From the NCBI GenBank assembly GCA_018399915.1, contig JAGYNW010000098.1, positions 1 to 7,244 of the forward strand: 7,244 nucleotides of DNA, in the 5' to 3' direction. Below the pieces are notes generated by a model, which was not told the DNA's origin, made no database searches, and worked only from the letters and a program-made list of their open reading frames with translations. Below, piece after piece: positions 1-6,726 of this stretch. The first letter of the stretch is position 1; every line of letters starts with the position of its first letter. The position numbers and the translations under genes are program-made. Source of the stretch: Candidatus Omnitrophota bacterium (lineage in GTDB: Bacteria; Omnitrophota; Gorgyraeia; Zapsychrales; Zapsychraceae).

Positions 1-2
1 GT

Positions 3-1283
3 GATTTTATGATCAGAGGCATCCAACATGTGGATGGCAGAAAAATCATTTTGTTCGGGCCCGGTCAGACTTTCTGGAATTTTTATTTTCTTTTAGCTTT
101 TGTTTACGCGTTTGCGCGCTTTTTCAATATGTACAAAACGACATCAGGCATCATTAAAGACCGTATCAAATATGTCCTTCATGGAACTTTAATCGCCTTT
201 CTCTTGGCAACTTCTACGAACGGGATCCTTCCTAACTTTTTTAATAATTTTGACGCGATCTGGTTAGGGCCACCCTTGACTTTGACCTGGATCGTGCTGA
301 TCGCCTATGCGATCTTCGAAAATGTTTTGACCGAGATCCCCTCGTTATTGAAACAAAGTGTTATCTATACGCTTGTCGGGGTGATCCTGATCGTGAGTTA
401 TTTTATTTTCAGTCTGTTCATAAAATTCCTGTTTAGCGAGTTGCCGCTTATCAAACAAACCATAGCCACATTAGCGGTGTTTTTGGCCTTTATTTATTTG
501 TTTTTCAAGCCGATCAAGAATATTGTGCAAACATCAATCGATAAGATCTTTTTCGCTGAAAGTTATTTTTCTATCGTCAAGGAGAACCGTATTTTGCGTA
601 AAGAGATCGCTAAGACCGAAAAATACAAGACCCTGGCTACGGTCTTCAACCGTATAATTATGGAGATCAAGAATCCGTTGACCGCATTAAAAGGCTATAG
701 CCAGTATTTGGAGAGAAACCTGCACGATGAAGAGTTTTTATTAGGATTCTCCAAAGTCTTGAATGAAGAGGTCGACAGGATTACGGATCTTATCGACAGA
801 CTTGCGGCCCATGGTCAGCAGACCGAGATATCTACCAAGGTGATCAATATTACCGATTTGATCAATAATTCCGTAAGTTTATTAGAAAGCAATCTCGCTC
901 AACAAAAAATTGCTATTATTAAAAAATACAGTGAACATACCGGCATTAAGTTGAATATTGATCCGGACCAGATAACGCAGGCCTTTTTGAATATCCTTTC
1001 CAACGCGATCGATTCGATGACTAATGGGGGAGAGATCATTATCAGCACTGAATGGGATGGAAAGGTGTTCGGGATCTCTATTAAAGATTCCGGCTGCGGT
1101 ATCCCGGAAGAAAACCTCCAATATATATTTAATCCTTTTTATACCATGAAGATGGGTTATGCCGGATTAGGATTGGCTACGGCCAAAGAGATCATTGAAC
1201 GGCATGAGGGTAGTCTTTCGGTAAAAAGCAAATTATATGTGGGGTCGGAATTTATCATCAAGTTGCCATTTATTCTCATTTGA
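3..1283 (+). CDS. Multi-TM sensor histidine kinase, 5'-truncated by the window, phospho-acceptor His replaced by Met
   Basis: Membrane-bound two-component sensor kinase. The reading frame is open from the window edge, and the first Met (base 9, counted here as residue 1) falls inside a membrane domain, so the true start is upstream. About five hydrophobic segments follow (residues ~22-40, 53-72, 84-103, 115-142, 148-168), resembling the 7TM-type sensor region of histidine kinases. Next come a helical linker and a dimerisation helix (~195-245), then the ATPase domain. That domain has an N-box (N332 in LSNAID), a G1 box (D360-x-G-x-G364) and a G2 box (GLGLA, ~386-390), all intact. The H-box reads IIMEIKNPLTALKGY: Met218 stands where the phosphorylated His normally precedes E-x-x-N-P. 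ATP binding is therefore likely, while normal autophosphorylation is not. E219 and N222, tied to phosphatase activity in HisKA kinases, remain. The K+ channel gene starts 6 bases downstream, suggesting co-transcription. Kinase family is certain; activity is doubtful. Confidence 0.93.
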   Translation, partial: DFMIRGIQHVDGRKIILFGPGQTFWNFYFLLAFVYAFARFFNMYKTTSGIIKDRIKYVLHGTLIAFLLATSTNGILPNFFNNFDAIWLGPPLTLTWIVLIAYAIFENVLTEIPSLLKQSVIYTLVGVILIVSYFIFSLFIKFLFSELPLIKQTIATLAVFLAFIYLFFKPIKNIVQTSIDKIFFAESYFSIVKENRILRKEIAKTEKYKTLATVFNRIIMEIKNPLTALKGYSQYLERNLHDEEFLLGFSKVLNEEVDRITDLIDRLAAHGQQTEISTKVINITDLINNSVSLLESNLAQQKIAIIKKYSEHTGIKLNIDPDQITQAFLNILSNAIDSMTNGGEIIISTEWDGKVFGISIKDSGCGIPEENLQYIFNPFYTMKMGYAGLGLATAKEIIERHEGSLSVKSKLYVGSEFIIKLPFILI

Positions 1284-1289
1284 TCGATC

Positions 1290-2171
1290 ATGTACAGGCA
1301 TAAGATAACTGCTCATAAAGAAAAGAGGGTTTCTCGAATCAGGAGATATCGTGACACACTCTACAGGATTATTTTCGGGGTGGATACACGCGCCGGTAAA
1401 ATTTTTGATGTCATTTTGCTTTGCTTGATCATTTTCAGTGTAGTGACCGTTGTGCTTGAGAGTGTCGCATCCATCCGACTGCATCATGCGTCTTTTTTTA
1501 GAGGTCTGGAATGGATTTTCACTCTGGTGTTTACTCTGGAGTATCTGCTTCGCATAATCAGTGTCCGCAACCCTTGGAAATACGTCCTCAGTTTTTACGG
1601 AATTATTGACTTGATCGCGATTGTCCCGACATATTTAGCCTTTTTTTTCCTAAATATTCATTCACTTCTTATTTTGCGGGCATTGCGGTTGTTAAGGATT
1701 TTCCGCGTTTTTAAGTTGACACGTTTTATTAAAGAATCTGATCATATTATGATGGCTCTAAGCAAAAGCCGGCCCAAAATAACCGTTTTTGTCGGGGCGG
1801 TACTTACGATTGTATTGATCATGGGTACATTTATGTATTTGATTGAAGGGGAAGCCAGCGGTTTTACCAGCATTCCCCAAAGTATGTATTGGGCGATTGT
1901 CACATTGACTACTGTGGGGTACGGAGATCTTACTCCCCACACTATAGCCGGACAAATCCTTTCATCGCTCATTATGATAATGGGTTACGCGATGATAGCG
2001 GTACCGACAGGAATTGTTTCAGTGGAATACGCGAATGCACTTGAGCGTAAAGTTCATCATGTCATCTGTGCCGTTTGCGGAAAAACGGAGCTTCATCCGG
2101 ATTCCCGGTATTGCCGTTCATGTGGCAGCAGGGTTTTGCCAGGTACGCCCCATAAACAAAATGCAGTTTGA
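1290..2171 (+). CDS. Voltage-gated potassium channel (six-TM) with C-terminal zinc ribbon
   Basis: Inner-membrane ion channel, 293 residues, expected to work as a tetramer passing K+. A basic N-terminus is followed by S1 (~37-57), S2 (~68-86), S3 (~101-121) and an S4 voltage sensor with a positive charge at every third position: R130, R133, R136, R139, K142, R145. S5 (~165-185), a pore helix and the filter T208-V-G-Y-G-D213 follow, then S6 (~221-245). The filter is the canonical K+ signature. The cytoplasmic tail has C260-x2-C263-x11-C275-x2-C278, a treble-clef or ribbon-like zinc site seen in some bacterial KvAP-like channels, in place of an RCK/TrkA domain. The start at 1290 lies 6 bases after the kinase stop and has no clear Shine-Dalgarno, so translation may be coupled to the kinase. 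The next Met lies beyond S4, so this start is required for a complete channel. Physiological role (membrane potential, osmotic response) is inferred only from family. Confidence 0.93.
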   Translation: MYRHKITAHKEKRVSRIRRYRDTLYRIIFGVDTRAGKIFDVILLCLIIFSVVTVVLESVASIRLHHASFFRGLEWIFTLVFTLEYLLRIISVRNPWKYVLSFYGIIDLIAIVPTYLAFFFLNIHSLLILRALRLLRIFRVFKLTRFIKESDHIMMALSKSRPKITVFVGAVLTIVLIMGTFMYLIEGEASGFTSIPQSMYWAIVTLTTVGYGDLTPHTIAGQILSSLIMIMGYAMIAVPTGIVSVEYANALERKVHHVICAVCGKTELHPDSRYCRSCGSRVLPGTPHKQNAV

Positions 2172-2206
2172 TTAGCGGATTAATGAAAAAATATTAATTT
2201 TGATAC

Positions 2207-2213
2207 GAGGAGG
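2207..2213 (+). promoter_or_regulatory. Strong ribosome binding site of the HIT gene
   Basis: GAGGAGG lies 5 bases before the ATG at 2219. It is the best Shine-Dalgarno in the window and fixes the start. The rest of the 47-base gap is AT-rich, with two ATTAAT copies but no convincing promoter or terminator. Confidence 0.85.
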
Positions 2214-2218
2214 AAAAC

Positions 2219-2608
2219 ATGGCAAGCTTATTTACAAAAATCATAAAAGGCGAGATTCCCGCGCACAAGATAATGGAAGACGAACAATTTTTAGCCTTTT
2301 TGGATATCAATCCGATAAAACCGGGGCATACTTTAGTGATCCCGAAACATGAGATCGATTATATTTTTGATATTGAAGATGATTTGTTGAGTGATTTTAT
2401 GATCTTCGCAAAACAAGTCAGCCGCAAGATCAGCGCCGCGATACCCTGCAAACGGATTGGCATTATGGTCTGCGGACTGGAGGTGCCCCACGCGCATATT
2501 CATTTGATCCCAACCGATGCGATCACGGATTTGAATTTTCAGAACGCGAAACCGGCCAATGCGAAAGAGCTTGAGGAGATCGCGTTAAAGATATGTTCGC
2601 AAAAATGA
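2219..2608 (+). CDS. HIT-family (histidine triad) nucleotide-binding protein
   Basis: Small cytoplasmic hydrolase or transferase acting on nucleoside phosphoramidates or dinucleotide polyphosphates, 129 residues, the usual size for the family. The triad H91-x-H93-x-H95 sits in VPHAHIHLIP; the middle His is the nucleophile that forms the covalent nucleotidyl intermediate. The upstream core, with FLDINPIKPGHTLVIPK (~27-43), is also typical and full length. The Cys pair near the N-terminus that binds zinc in many HINT proteins is absent: the start reads MASLFTKIIKGEIP, as in Bacteroidota-type HIT proteins. It has its own strong ribosome site, 47 bases after the channel gene, and is followed by a promoter-bearing gap, so it probably ends the upstream transcription unit or stands alone. 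The natural substrate cannot be told from sequence. Confidence 0.95.
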   Translation: MASLFTKIIKGEIPAHKIMEDEQFLAFLDINPIKPGHTLVIPKHEIDYIFDIEDDLLSDFMIFAKQVSRKISAAIPCKRIGIMVCGLEVPHAHIHLIPTDAITDLNFQNAKPANAKELEEIALKICSQK

Positions 2609-2686
2609 TCGTAGGATTGTGTTTCGCGCCCGGATTAACTAAGATCTTTTTCACAGGTAACTCCTCGAAAAAAACTTGAATTTTTC

Positions 2687-2715
2687 TTGCCCGGTCATTA
2701 TTTTCTCCATATAAT
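2687..2715 (+). promoter_or_regulatory. Sigma70-type promoter for the barrel/kinase operon
   Basis: A -35 box TTGCCC (2687-2692) and a perfect -10 TATAAT (2710-2715) are separated by exactly 17 bases. A transcript would begin near 2722, giving a leader of about 33 bases before the ATG at 2755. It lies in the longest intergenic gap of the window (2609-2754). The remainder of that gap shows only an A/T-rich imperfect inverted repeat (GAAAAA...TTTTTC, ~2667-2686) just upstream of the -35 box. Confidence 0.7.
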
Positions 2716-2742
2716 ATACTTAAATTAATACAAATTATAAAT

Positions 2743-2747
2743 AGAGG
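2743..2747 (+). promoter_or_regulatory. Ribosome binding site of the first barrel gene
   Basis: AGAGG lies 7 bases before the ATG at 2755. It supports that start, which gives a complete signal peptide. Confidence 0.7.
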
Positions 2748-2754
2748 ATATTCT

Positions 2755-4023
2755 ATGAAATATTTATTCAATTTTTTTGTTGCTGTCTTGATTCTTGTGG
2801 GTTGTGTAGCGACGAGCTCCCAGGCGAAAACAAATGAAGCCGAAAGAGACGCCATTATTGCTCAAAAGCTGGACTGCTTTGCACGCGAATATAAGCAGGA
2901 TACACAGGTTGATTGGGCGAGTATCTGTTATCTTGAAGATGAAGTAACCCAAGAAACCGGGGCCATGGAAGAGGCCGTAACCTCGGTTCATAGCTATGAA
3001 GTTGAACCGATAATTGTATCTACGGATAAGCCACAAGATGCATATGATCCGGTCATTGATGCAGACTTTTATGAAAGCGACGACAGCGTGGATGATATCA
3101 AGCCGGTTAACTATGATTATGACCGTGGTCAAAATGATTTTTGGTCTTATGATAACCTTTTTTCCAGAAATAATCCGTTAACACAGATTGAAGTTGGGTT
3201 TCAATATTTTCGTTTCATGTATGAAGAGCCTGAAGTCATGAAAGACCAGGGAAATATGGCTGGCTTCCATCTGGGATATACCTACCGCCTTTCTAATAAT
3301 CAACATATTGAATCGATCAAGGATATTTTCAGTGATACCAATAAAGTTAATATGTTCAAAATTGAGTTTAGCAGAAGCCAAGGGGAGATCCATTACAAGT
3401 CTGAGGGCACTGGATCCATGAGTGATGTTGAAGATCATATTTTGGAAGTGCGGGGCCTGGCCGGATATGATATTCCTGTTCATGATACGACATTGATTAC
3501 GCCTTATGCAGGGTTTGGATACCGTTATTTGAATGATGATACTGGTGGCCGCATTACTACAACCGGCGCATTAGGATATGAGCGGGAAAATAAATGTTAT
3601 TATATGCCTGTAGGGTTTATGACAGATACCCGGATCAATAATAGTTGGAGATTCGGTTTCAATTTCGAATATGATATTTTCCTTGACGGTCAGCAGATAA
3701 GCCATCTTGAAGATGTCGGCCCCATGTACACGGATGCGGATAGCGGCTTAAGCTACACCTCTGATCCTATTAAAAATGAGCAATATGAAGGTTATGGATT
3801 GAGGGCCTCTTTCAAATTAGTCAAATTGAATAAATCTTTTGATCTGTTCTTACAGCCTTATGTCAATTATTGGGAAAAAAATGATTCTGATCCAACCCAA
3901 GCTACTTCTCAAGACGGTACGATTGGATGGTATTATGATGCCGCGCATACACAACCTATCTGGTATATTGAGCCGGAAAATAAATCAACCGAGTACGGTG
4001 TAAAGGCCGGTTTTATTTTTTAA
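2755..4023 (+). CDS. Outer-membrane beta-barrel protein with N-terminal C-x16-C module
   Basis: Exported protein of 422 residues with no function I recognise. The N-terminus is a signal peptide (hydrophobic ~4-16). It contains both a lipobox (L14-V-G-C17) and a signal peptidase I site (S22-Q-A24), so it may be a lipoprotein or a plain barrel. The mature start carries Q37-K-L-D-C41, then V52-D-W54-x2-I-C58-Y, a module shared with the next gene. Residues ~60-138 form an acidic, low-complexity linker rich in Asp, Glu, Tyr and Val. From ~140 to the end, alternating hydrophobic/polar strands rich in aromatic and Gly residues (EVGFQYF, ITPYAGFGYRYLNDD, YGLRASFKL, LFLQPYVNYW) point to a beta-barrel of about 280 residues. 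It ends in ...KAGFIF, with the terminal Phe used by the BAM insertion machinery. It is likely the first gene of an operon with the next barrel and the REC kinase. The barrel call is good; whether it is a pore, adhesin or receptor is unknown. Confidence 0.82.
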   Translation: MKYLFNFFVAVLILVGCVATSSQAKTNEAERDAIIAQKLDCFAREYKQDTQVDWASICYLEDEVTQETGAMEEAVTSVHSYEVEPIIVSTDKPQDAYDPVIDADFYESDDSVDDIKPVNYDYDRGQNDFWSYDNLFSRNNPLTQIEVGFQYFRFMYEEPEVMKDQGNMAGFHLGYTYRLSNNQHIESIKDIFSDTNKVNMFKIEFSRSQGEIHYKSEGTGSMSDVEDHILEVRGLAGYDIPVHDTTLITPYAGFGYRYLNDDTGGRITTTGALGYERENKCYYMPVGFMTDTRINNSWRFGFNFEYDIFLDGQQISHLEDVGPMYTDADSGLSYTSDPIKNEQYEGYGLRASFKLVKLNKSFDLFLQPYVNYWEKNDSDPTQATSQDGTIGWYYDAAHTQPIWYIEPENKSTEYGVKAGFIF

Positions 4024-4044
4024 ATGACGCAATAATGAGCCCCT

Positions 4045-5388
4045 ATGTCAATAAATTTTTCTAAAGGAAAATTTTATTATTTTATTTGTATTTTCTTTTC
4101 CTTCAGTCTCATACCTTTCAGTGCGGTTATTTCCTATGCGCATACAGCTAATTCAGACCAAAGACGAATGCGATTGATCAATCAGGAATTGAATTGTCTT
4201 TCTCAAAGTTCTGTTTCCCCGCCTTCGGTAAATTGGGAGGATGTTTGTTGGGGAGGGAGCTCGTACTACGACCAGAGGCTTTACGCAATTAATCAGACGC
4301 TTGACACTATTGAACGCCGGATCGAATATCAAGAGACCAAGCCACGGGGAAGAATATCTGGAGACACACAGGTATATCCTGCTGAAAAAGAAATTCCTTA
4401 TGATCAGTTGGTCCGCGAAAATATGACTTTGCGTTGGGATGCGGAGGAGGGTGGATCGCAGCAGAGTATTCAAAGATTTGATTTTCTCAGAAAACCAGAT
4501 ACTGACAAAAAATGGGAGTTGGATTTTCAAGTACTGTTAGGTCAACGTATTGATGAAGTCCGTTTTGATATTGCTGGAAATCTGGAAGGCACCGAACCCA
4601 ATGTTCTTTCTGAATTGACATGGTCTGACTTGAAAATGCGTCAAATTAAGGCTACCGCTAATTTGGCGATATCAGATCGTTTCCTGTTTGATGGCATGAT
4701 TGCCTCGGCAGATATTTATCAAGGGGATAATCAGGATTCGGATTACTTAGGTGACAACCGCTCAATGGAATTTTCCCGTTCGAATAATCGTTCAGATGAC
4801 GGGGACGTGTTTGACCTCGCTACAGGTATCGGTTACCGATTTCATTTGAAAAATAATGAATATTTACATGCTGAGGATATTAATTTATCCATTTTAGCCG
4901 GGTATTCTTACCATGAACAGAATTTAATAATTACCGATGGGAATCAGACCAAAGATCCTTATGGATTAATTGGATTTACCGGACCATTTGACGGCTTGCA
5001 TTCAAGTTTTGAGACGGAGTGGAAAGGCCCTTGGTTGGGTCTTGCTTTATCCGGTAAAGTAAAAAAATTTAATGGTTTATTTCGGTTTGAGTATCATTAC
5101 ACCGATTATTATGCCTGGGCGAATTGGAATTTGCGCGAAGATTTTGCGCATCCCGTAAGTTTTGAACAAACGGCTGAAGGTCATGGGTTGGCTTTCACCA
5201 TCGGGTTGGATTATGAATTGACTAACAATTTTACGATTGATTTTAATGCGGATATTCAAAGTTGGCTGACAGAACCAGGGATCATTGAATTTCATTTGGC
5301 TGATGGGACAAGCCAAAAACAAAGATTAAATCGTGTTGATTGGCGGTCTTACGCCTTTATGCTGGGATCCACATATCATTTTAACTAG
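4045..5388 (+). CDS. Omptin-like outer-membrane beta-barrel protein with N-terminal C-x16-C module
   Basis: Exported protein of 447 residues. The signal peptide spans ~1-32, with likely cleavage at SYA|HT. The mature start repeats the module of the preceding gene: Q47-E-L-N-C51, ten residues, V62-N-W64-x2-V-C68-W. C51 and C68 are the only cysteines of the mature protein, so an intramolecular disulfide is likely. A polar, charged, partly helical linker (~70-155) leads into a barrel (~157-447) that ends ...GSTYHFN, close to the aromatic C-terminal signal. Strand order and several segments recall omptins (V187-LSELTWSDL; EWKGPWLGLAL; the F-G-L-F-R-F strand; the final GSTYHF). The Asp-Asp and Asp-His catalytic pairs of OmpT are not evident, so protease activity is not predicted. 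The gap to the preceding gene is 21 bases with only a weak ribosome site. The start is fixed because no other Met precedes the signal sequence. Omptin resemblance is my reading of pattern, not an alignment. Confidence 0.8.
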   Translation: MSINFSKGKFYYFICIFFSFSLIPFSAVISYAHTANSDQRRMRLINQELNCLSQSSVSPPSVNWEDVCWGGSSYYDQRLYAINQTLDTIERRIEYQETKPRGRISGDTQVYPAEKEIPYDQLVRENMTLRWDAEEGGSQQSIQRFDFLRKPDTDKKWELDFQVLLGQRIDEVRFDIAGNLEGTEPNVLSELTWSDLKMRQIKATANLAISDRFLFDGMIASADIYQGDNQDSDYLGDNRSMEFSRSNNRSDDGDVFDLATGIGYRFHLKNNEYLHAEDINLSILAGYSYHEQNLIITDGNQTKDPYGLIGFTGPFDGLHSSFETEWKGPWLGLALSGKVKKFNGLFRFEYHYTDYYAWANWNLREDFAHPVSFEQTAEGHGLAFTIGLDYELTNNFTIDFNADIQSWLTEPGIIEFHLADGTSQKQRLNRVDWRSYAFMLGSTYHFN

Positions 5389-5400
5389 AAAGAATGAACT

Positions 5401-6627
5401 ATGTCAAAGTTAGAAATCAGTTTTAAAAGATCCATAGCTGTTTTAGTCATCGAGGATAATCAGGTGGACCGAAGGATCCTGCATTCCATGCTTACCAAAA
5501 CTCTTACCAAGGACTCGGTTATCAAGGCCACGGATTCTTTAACAACCGCAGAAAATTTATTGAATGAGCACACTTTTGATGTAGTTATTCTCGATCTCAA
5601 TTTGCCGGACAGTAAAGGCACCAAATCCCTTGATTATTTGAATAAAAAATGTCCTAGGACGGCCATTGTAATCAACACAGGAGCGTATGATGAGGACTTG
5701 GGTATTGAGACGCTACGAGAAGGGGCCCAGGATTTTCTGGTTAAAGGGAAATATTCTTCCTATATCCTGAACAAAACATTGCATTATGCGATTGAACGCA
5801 AGCGGCTTGAACTGGAGTTGAAAGAAGCGAACAGGCAATTGAAGGAGACCCGTAATCAGTTGATTCAGGCAGAGAAATTAAAGGTCATTGGCGGTCTGGC
5901 CAGTGGCGTGGCCCATGAAGTGCGGAATCCTTTAGCCACGATATTGTATGGAGTGACCTTCCTCAGTAAACAAATTAAAGTGGACAATCCCCAATATCAA
6001 TTGGTATTAGAAAACATTCAGGAAGCCACGAATAAAGCCAATACAATTATTACAGACCTTCTGGATTTTTCCAGTTTAAGTGAATTAAAAAAAGAACTCG
6101 GGAATTTGAACGATGTCATTGAGAAGGCGCTTTTGTTGACCAACCATGAGATCAATAAACACAATGTTCAGGTTGTAAAGAATTTGAGTCCAGTCATTCC
6201 GATGTTGGAATTTGACAAGAACCGGATCGAACAGGTTTTGATCAATCTTTTTATGAACGCGATTTATGCAATGAGCGATTGCTCTCAAGACGCCTCTGCC
6301 TCCGAGCCGATGGACAAAAAAATAACCATAACCACTTCTGCGGTTAAATTATCGGATGACCTTAAAGAGATAGATTTGATCTACCAAAAGAATTTTGCGC
6401 CTTCCCAGAGAGTCGTTTCCATAACCGTGACCGATACCGGGTCCGGCATTCCTGCTGATAAAATCGATAAGATCTTCGATCCTTTCTATACTTCCCGTCG
6501 AGCCCGGGGTGGAGTCGGCCTGGGGCTTTCAGTTTGTCAGAATATTATGCAGATACACAATGGGTGTATTTCCATCGCTAATGGCCCTTCCTGCGGAGCT
6601 GTTGCCACTTTGATTTTTCCGATTTAG
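5401..6627 (+). CDS. Cytoplasmic REC-HisKA-HATPase hybrid histidine kinase
   Basis: Soluble two-component kinase of 408 residues with no membrane segment. The N-terminal receiver domain (~12-125) has the acidic pair E18-D19, phospho-acceptor D65 (VILDLNLPDS), switch residue T93 and K115 (FLVKG), all as in active receivers. A coiled-coil helix (~128-165) joins it to the dimerisation domain, whose H-box AHEVRNPL has the phospho-accepting His172. The ATPase domain has an N-box (N286), a G1 box (D345-x-G-x-G349) and a G2 box (GVGLGL, 371-376), with a ~45-residue polar insertion between the N-box and G1. With REC placed before the kinase core, its phosphorylation probably tunes kinase activity, as in other REC-fused kinases; the upstream donor and downstream regulator are not in the window. 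It starts 12 bases after the second barrel gene with a weak ribosome site, which implies co-transcription with the barrels. A role in sensing or regulating envelope proteins is inference from context. Confidence 0.95.
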   Translation: MSKLEISFKRSIAVLVIEDNQVDRRILHSMLTKTLTKDSVIKATDSLTTAENLLNEHTFDVVILDLNLPDSKGTKSLDYLNKKCPRTAIVINTGAYDEDLGIETLREGAQDFLVKGKYSSYILNKTLHYAIERKRLELELKEANRQLKETRNQLIQAEKLKVIGGLASGVAHEVRNPLATILYGVTFLSKQIKVDNPQYQLVLENIQEATNKANTIITDLLDFSSLSELKKELGNLNDVIEKALLLTNHEINKHNVQVVKNLSPVIPMLEFDKNRIEQVLINLFMNAIYAMSDCSQDASASEPMDKKITITTSAVKLSDDLKEIDLIYQKNFAPSQRVVSITVTDTGSGIPADKIDKIFDPFYTSRRARGGVGLGLSVCQNIMQIHNGCISIANGPSCGAVATLIFPI

Positions 6628-6709
6628 CCTTTCTTTTTTTCAGAAATATGCTAATATTTTAGAAATTTTTAATCGGTGTTAAATCTTGCCCATGTATTAA
6701 TTCAGAACC

Positions 6710-6715
6710 AGGTGA
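6710..6715 (+). promoter_or_regulatory. Probable ribosome binding site deciding the SET gene start
   Basis: AGGTGA lies 11 bases before the ATG at 6727, a little far but usable. No comparable site precedes the in-frame GTG at 6676, so the ATG is preferred. The 99-base gap before it (6628-6726) is AT-rich, with a T-run after the kinase stop and a weak all-A/T hairpin near 6644-6659. I see no clear promoter or terminator there. Confidence 0.5.
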
Positions 6716-6726
6716 CATTAAACAGT

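Noticed and set aside
2609..2686. Possible terminator after the HIT gene (spaced GATC copies and a T-run; GAAAAA/TTTTTC repeat).
   Set aside because: Stem is short and A/T only, and the GATC copies are separated by a long loop; no GC-rich hairpin precedes the T-run.
2764..3132. Minus-strand open frames across the window, including 2764-3132, 4153-4530 and 6943-7230.
   Set aside because: All overlap well-supported + strand genes, lack recognisable domains or ribosome sites, and look like antisense shadows.
4024..4035. Three-codon mini-ORF (ATG ACG CAA TAA) between the two barrel genes.
   Set aside because: Too short and without a ribosome site; likely chance.
6628..6675. T-run after the REC-kinase stop and AAATAT-gcta-ATATTT hairpin as terminator or promoter.
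   Set aside because: The T-run has no stem before it, the hairpin is all A/T, and TAATAT lacks a matching -35 box at a proper distance.
6676..6726. In-frame GTG upstream start for the SET protein, adding 17 residues.
   Set aside because: No Shine-Dalgarno before it, and the added residues do not resemble SET N-termini, whereas MKKITSPYICVK does.
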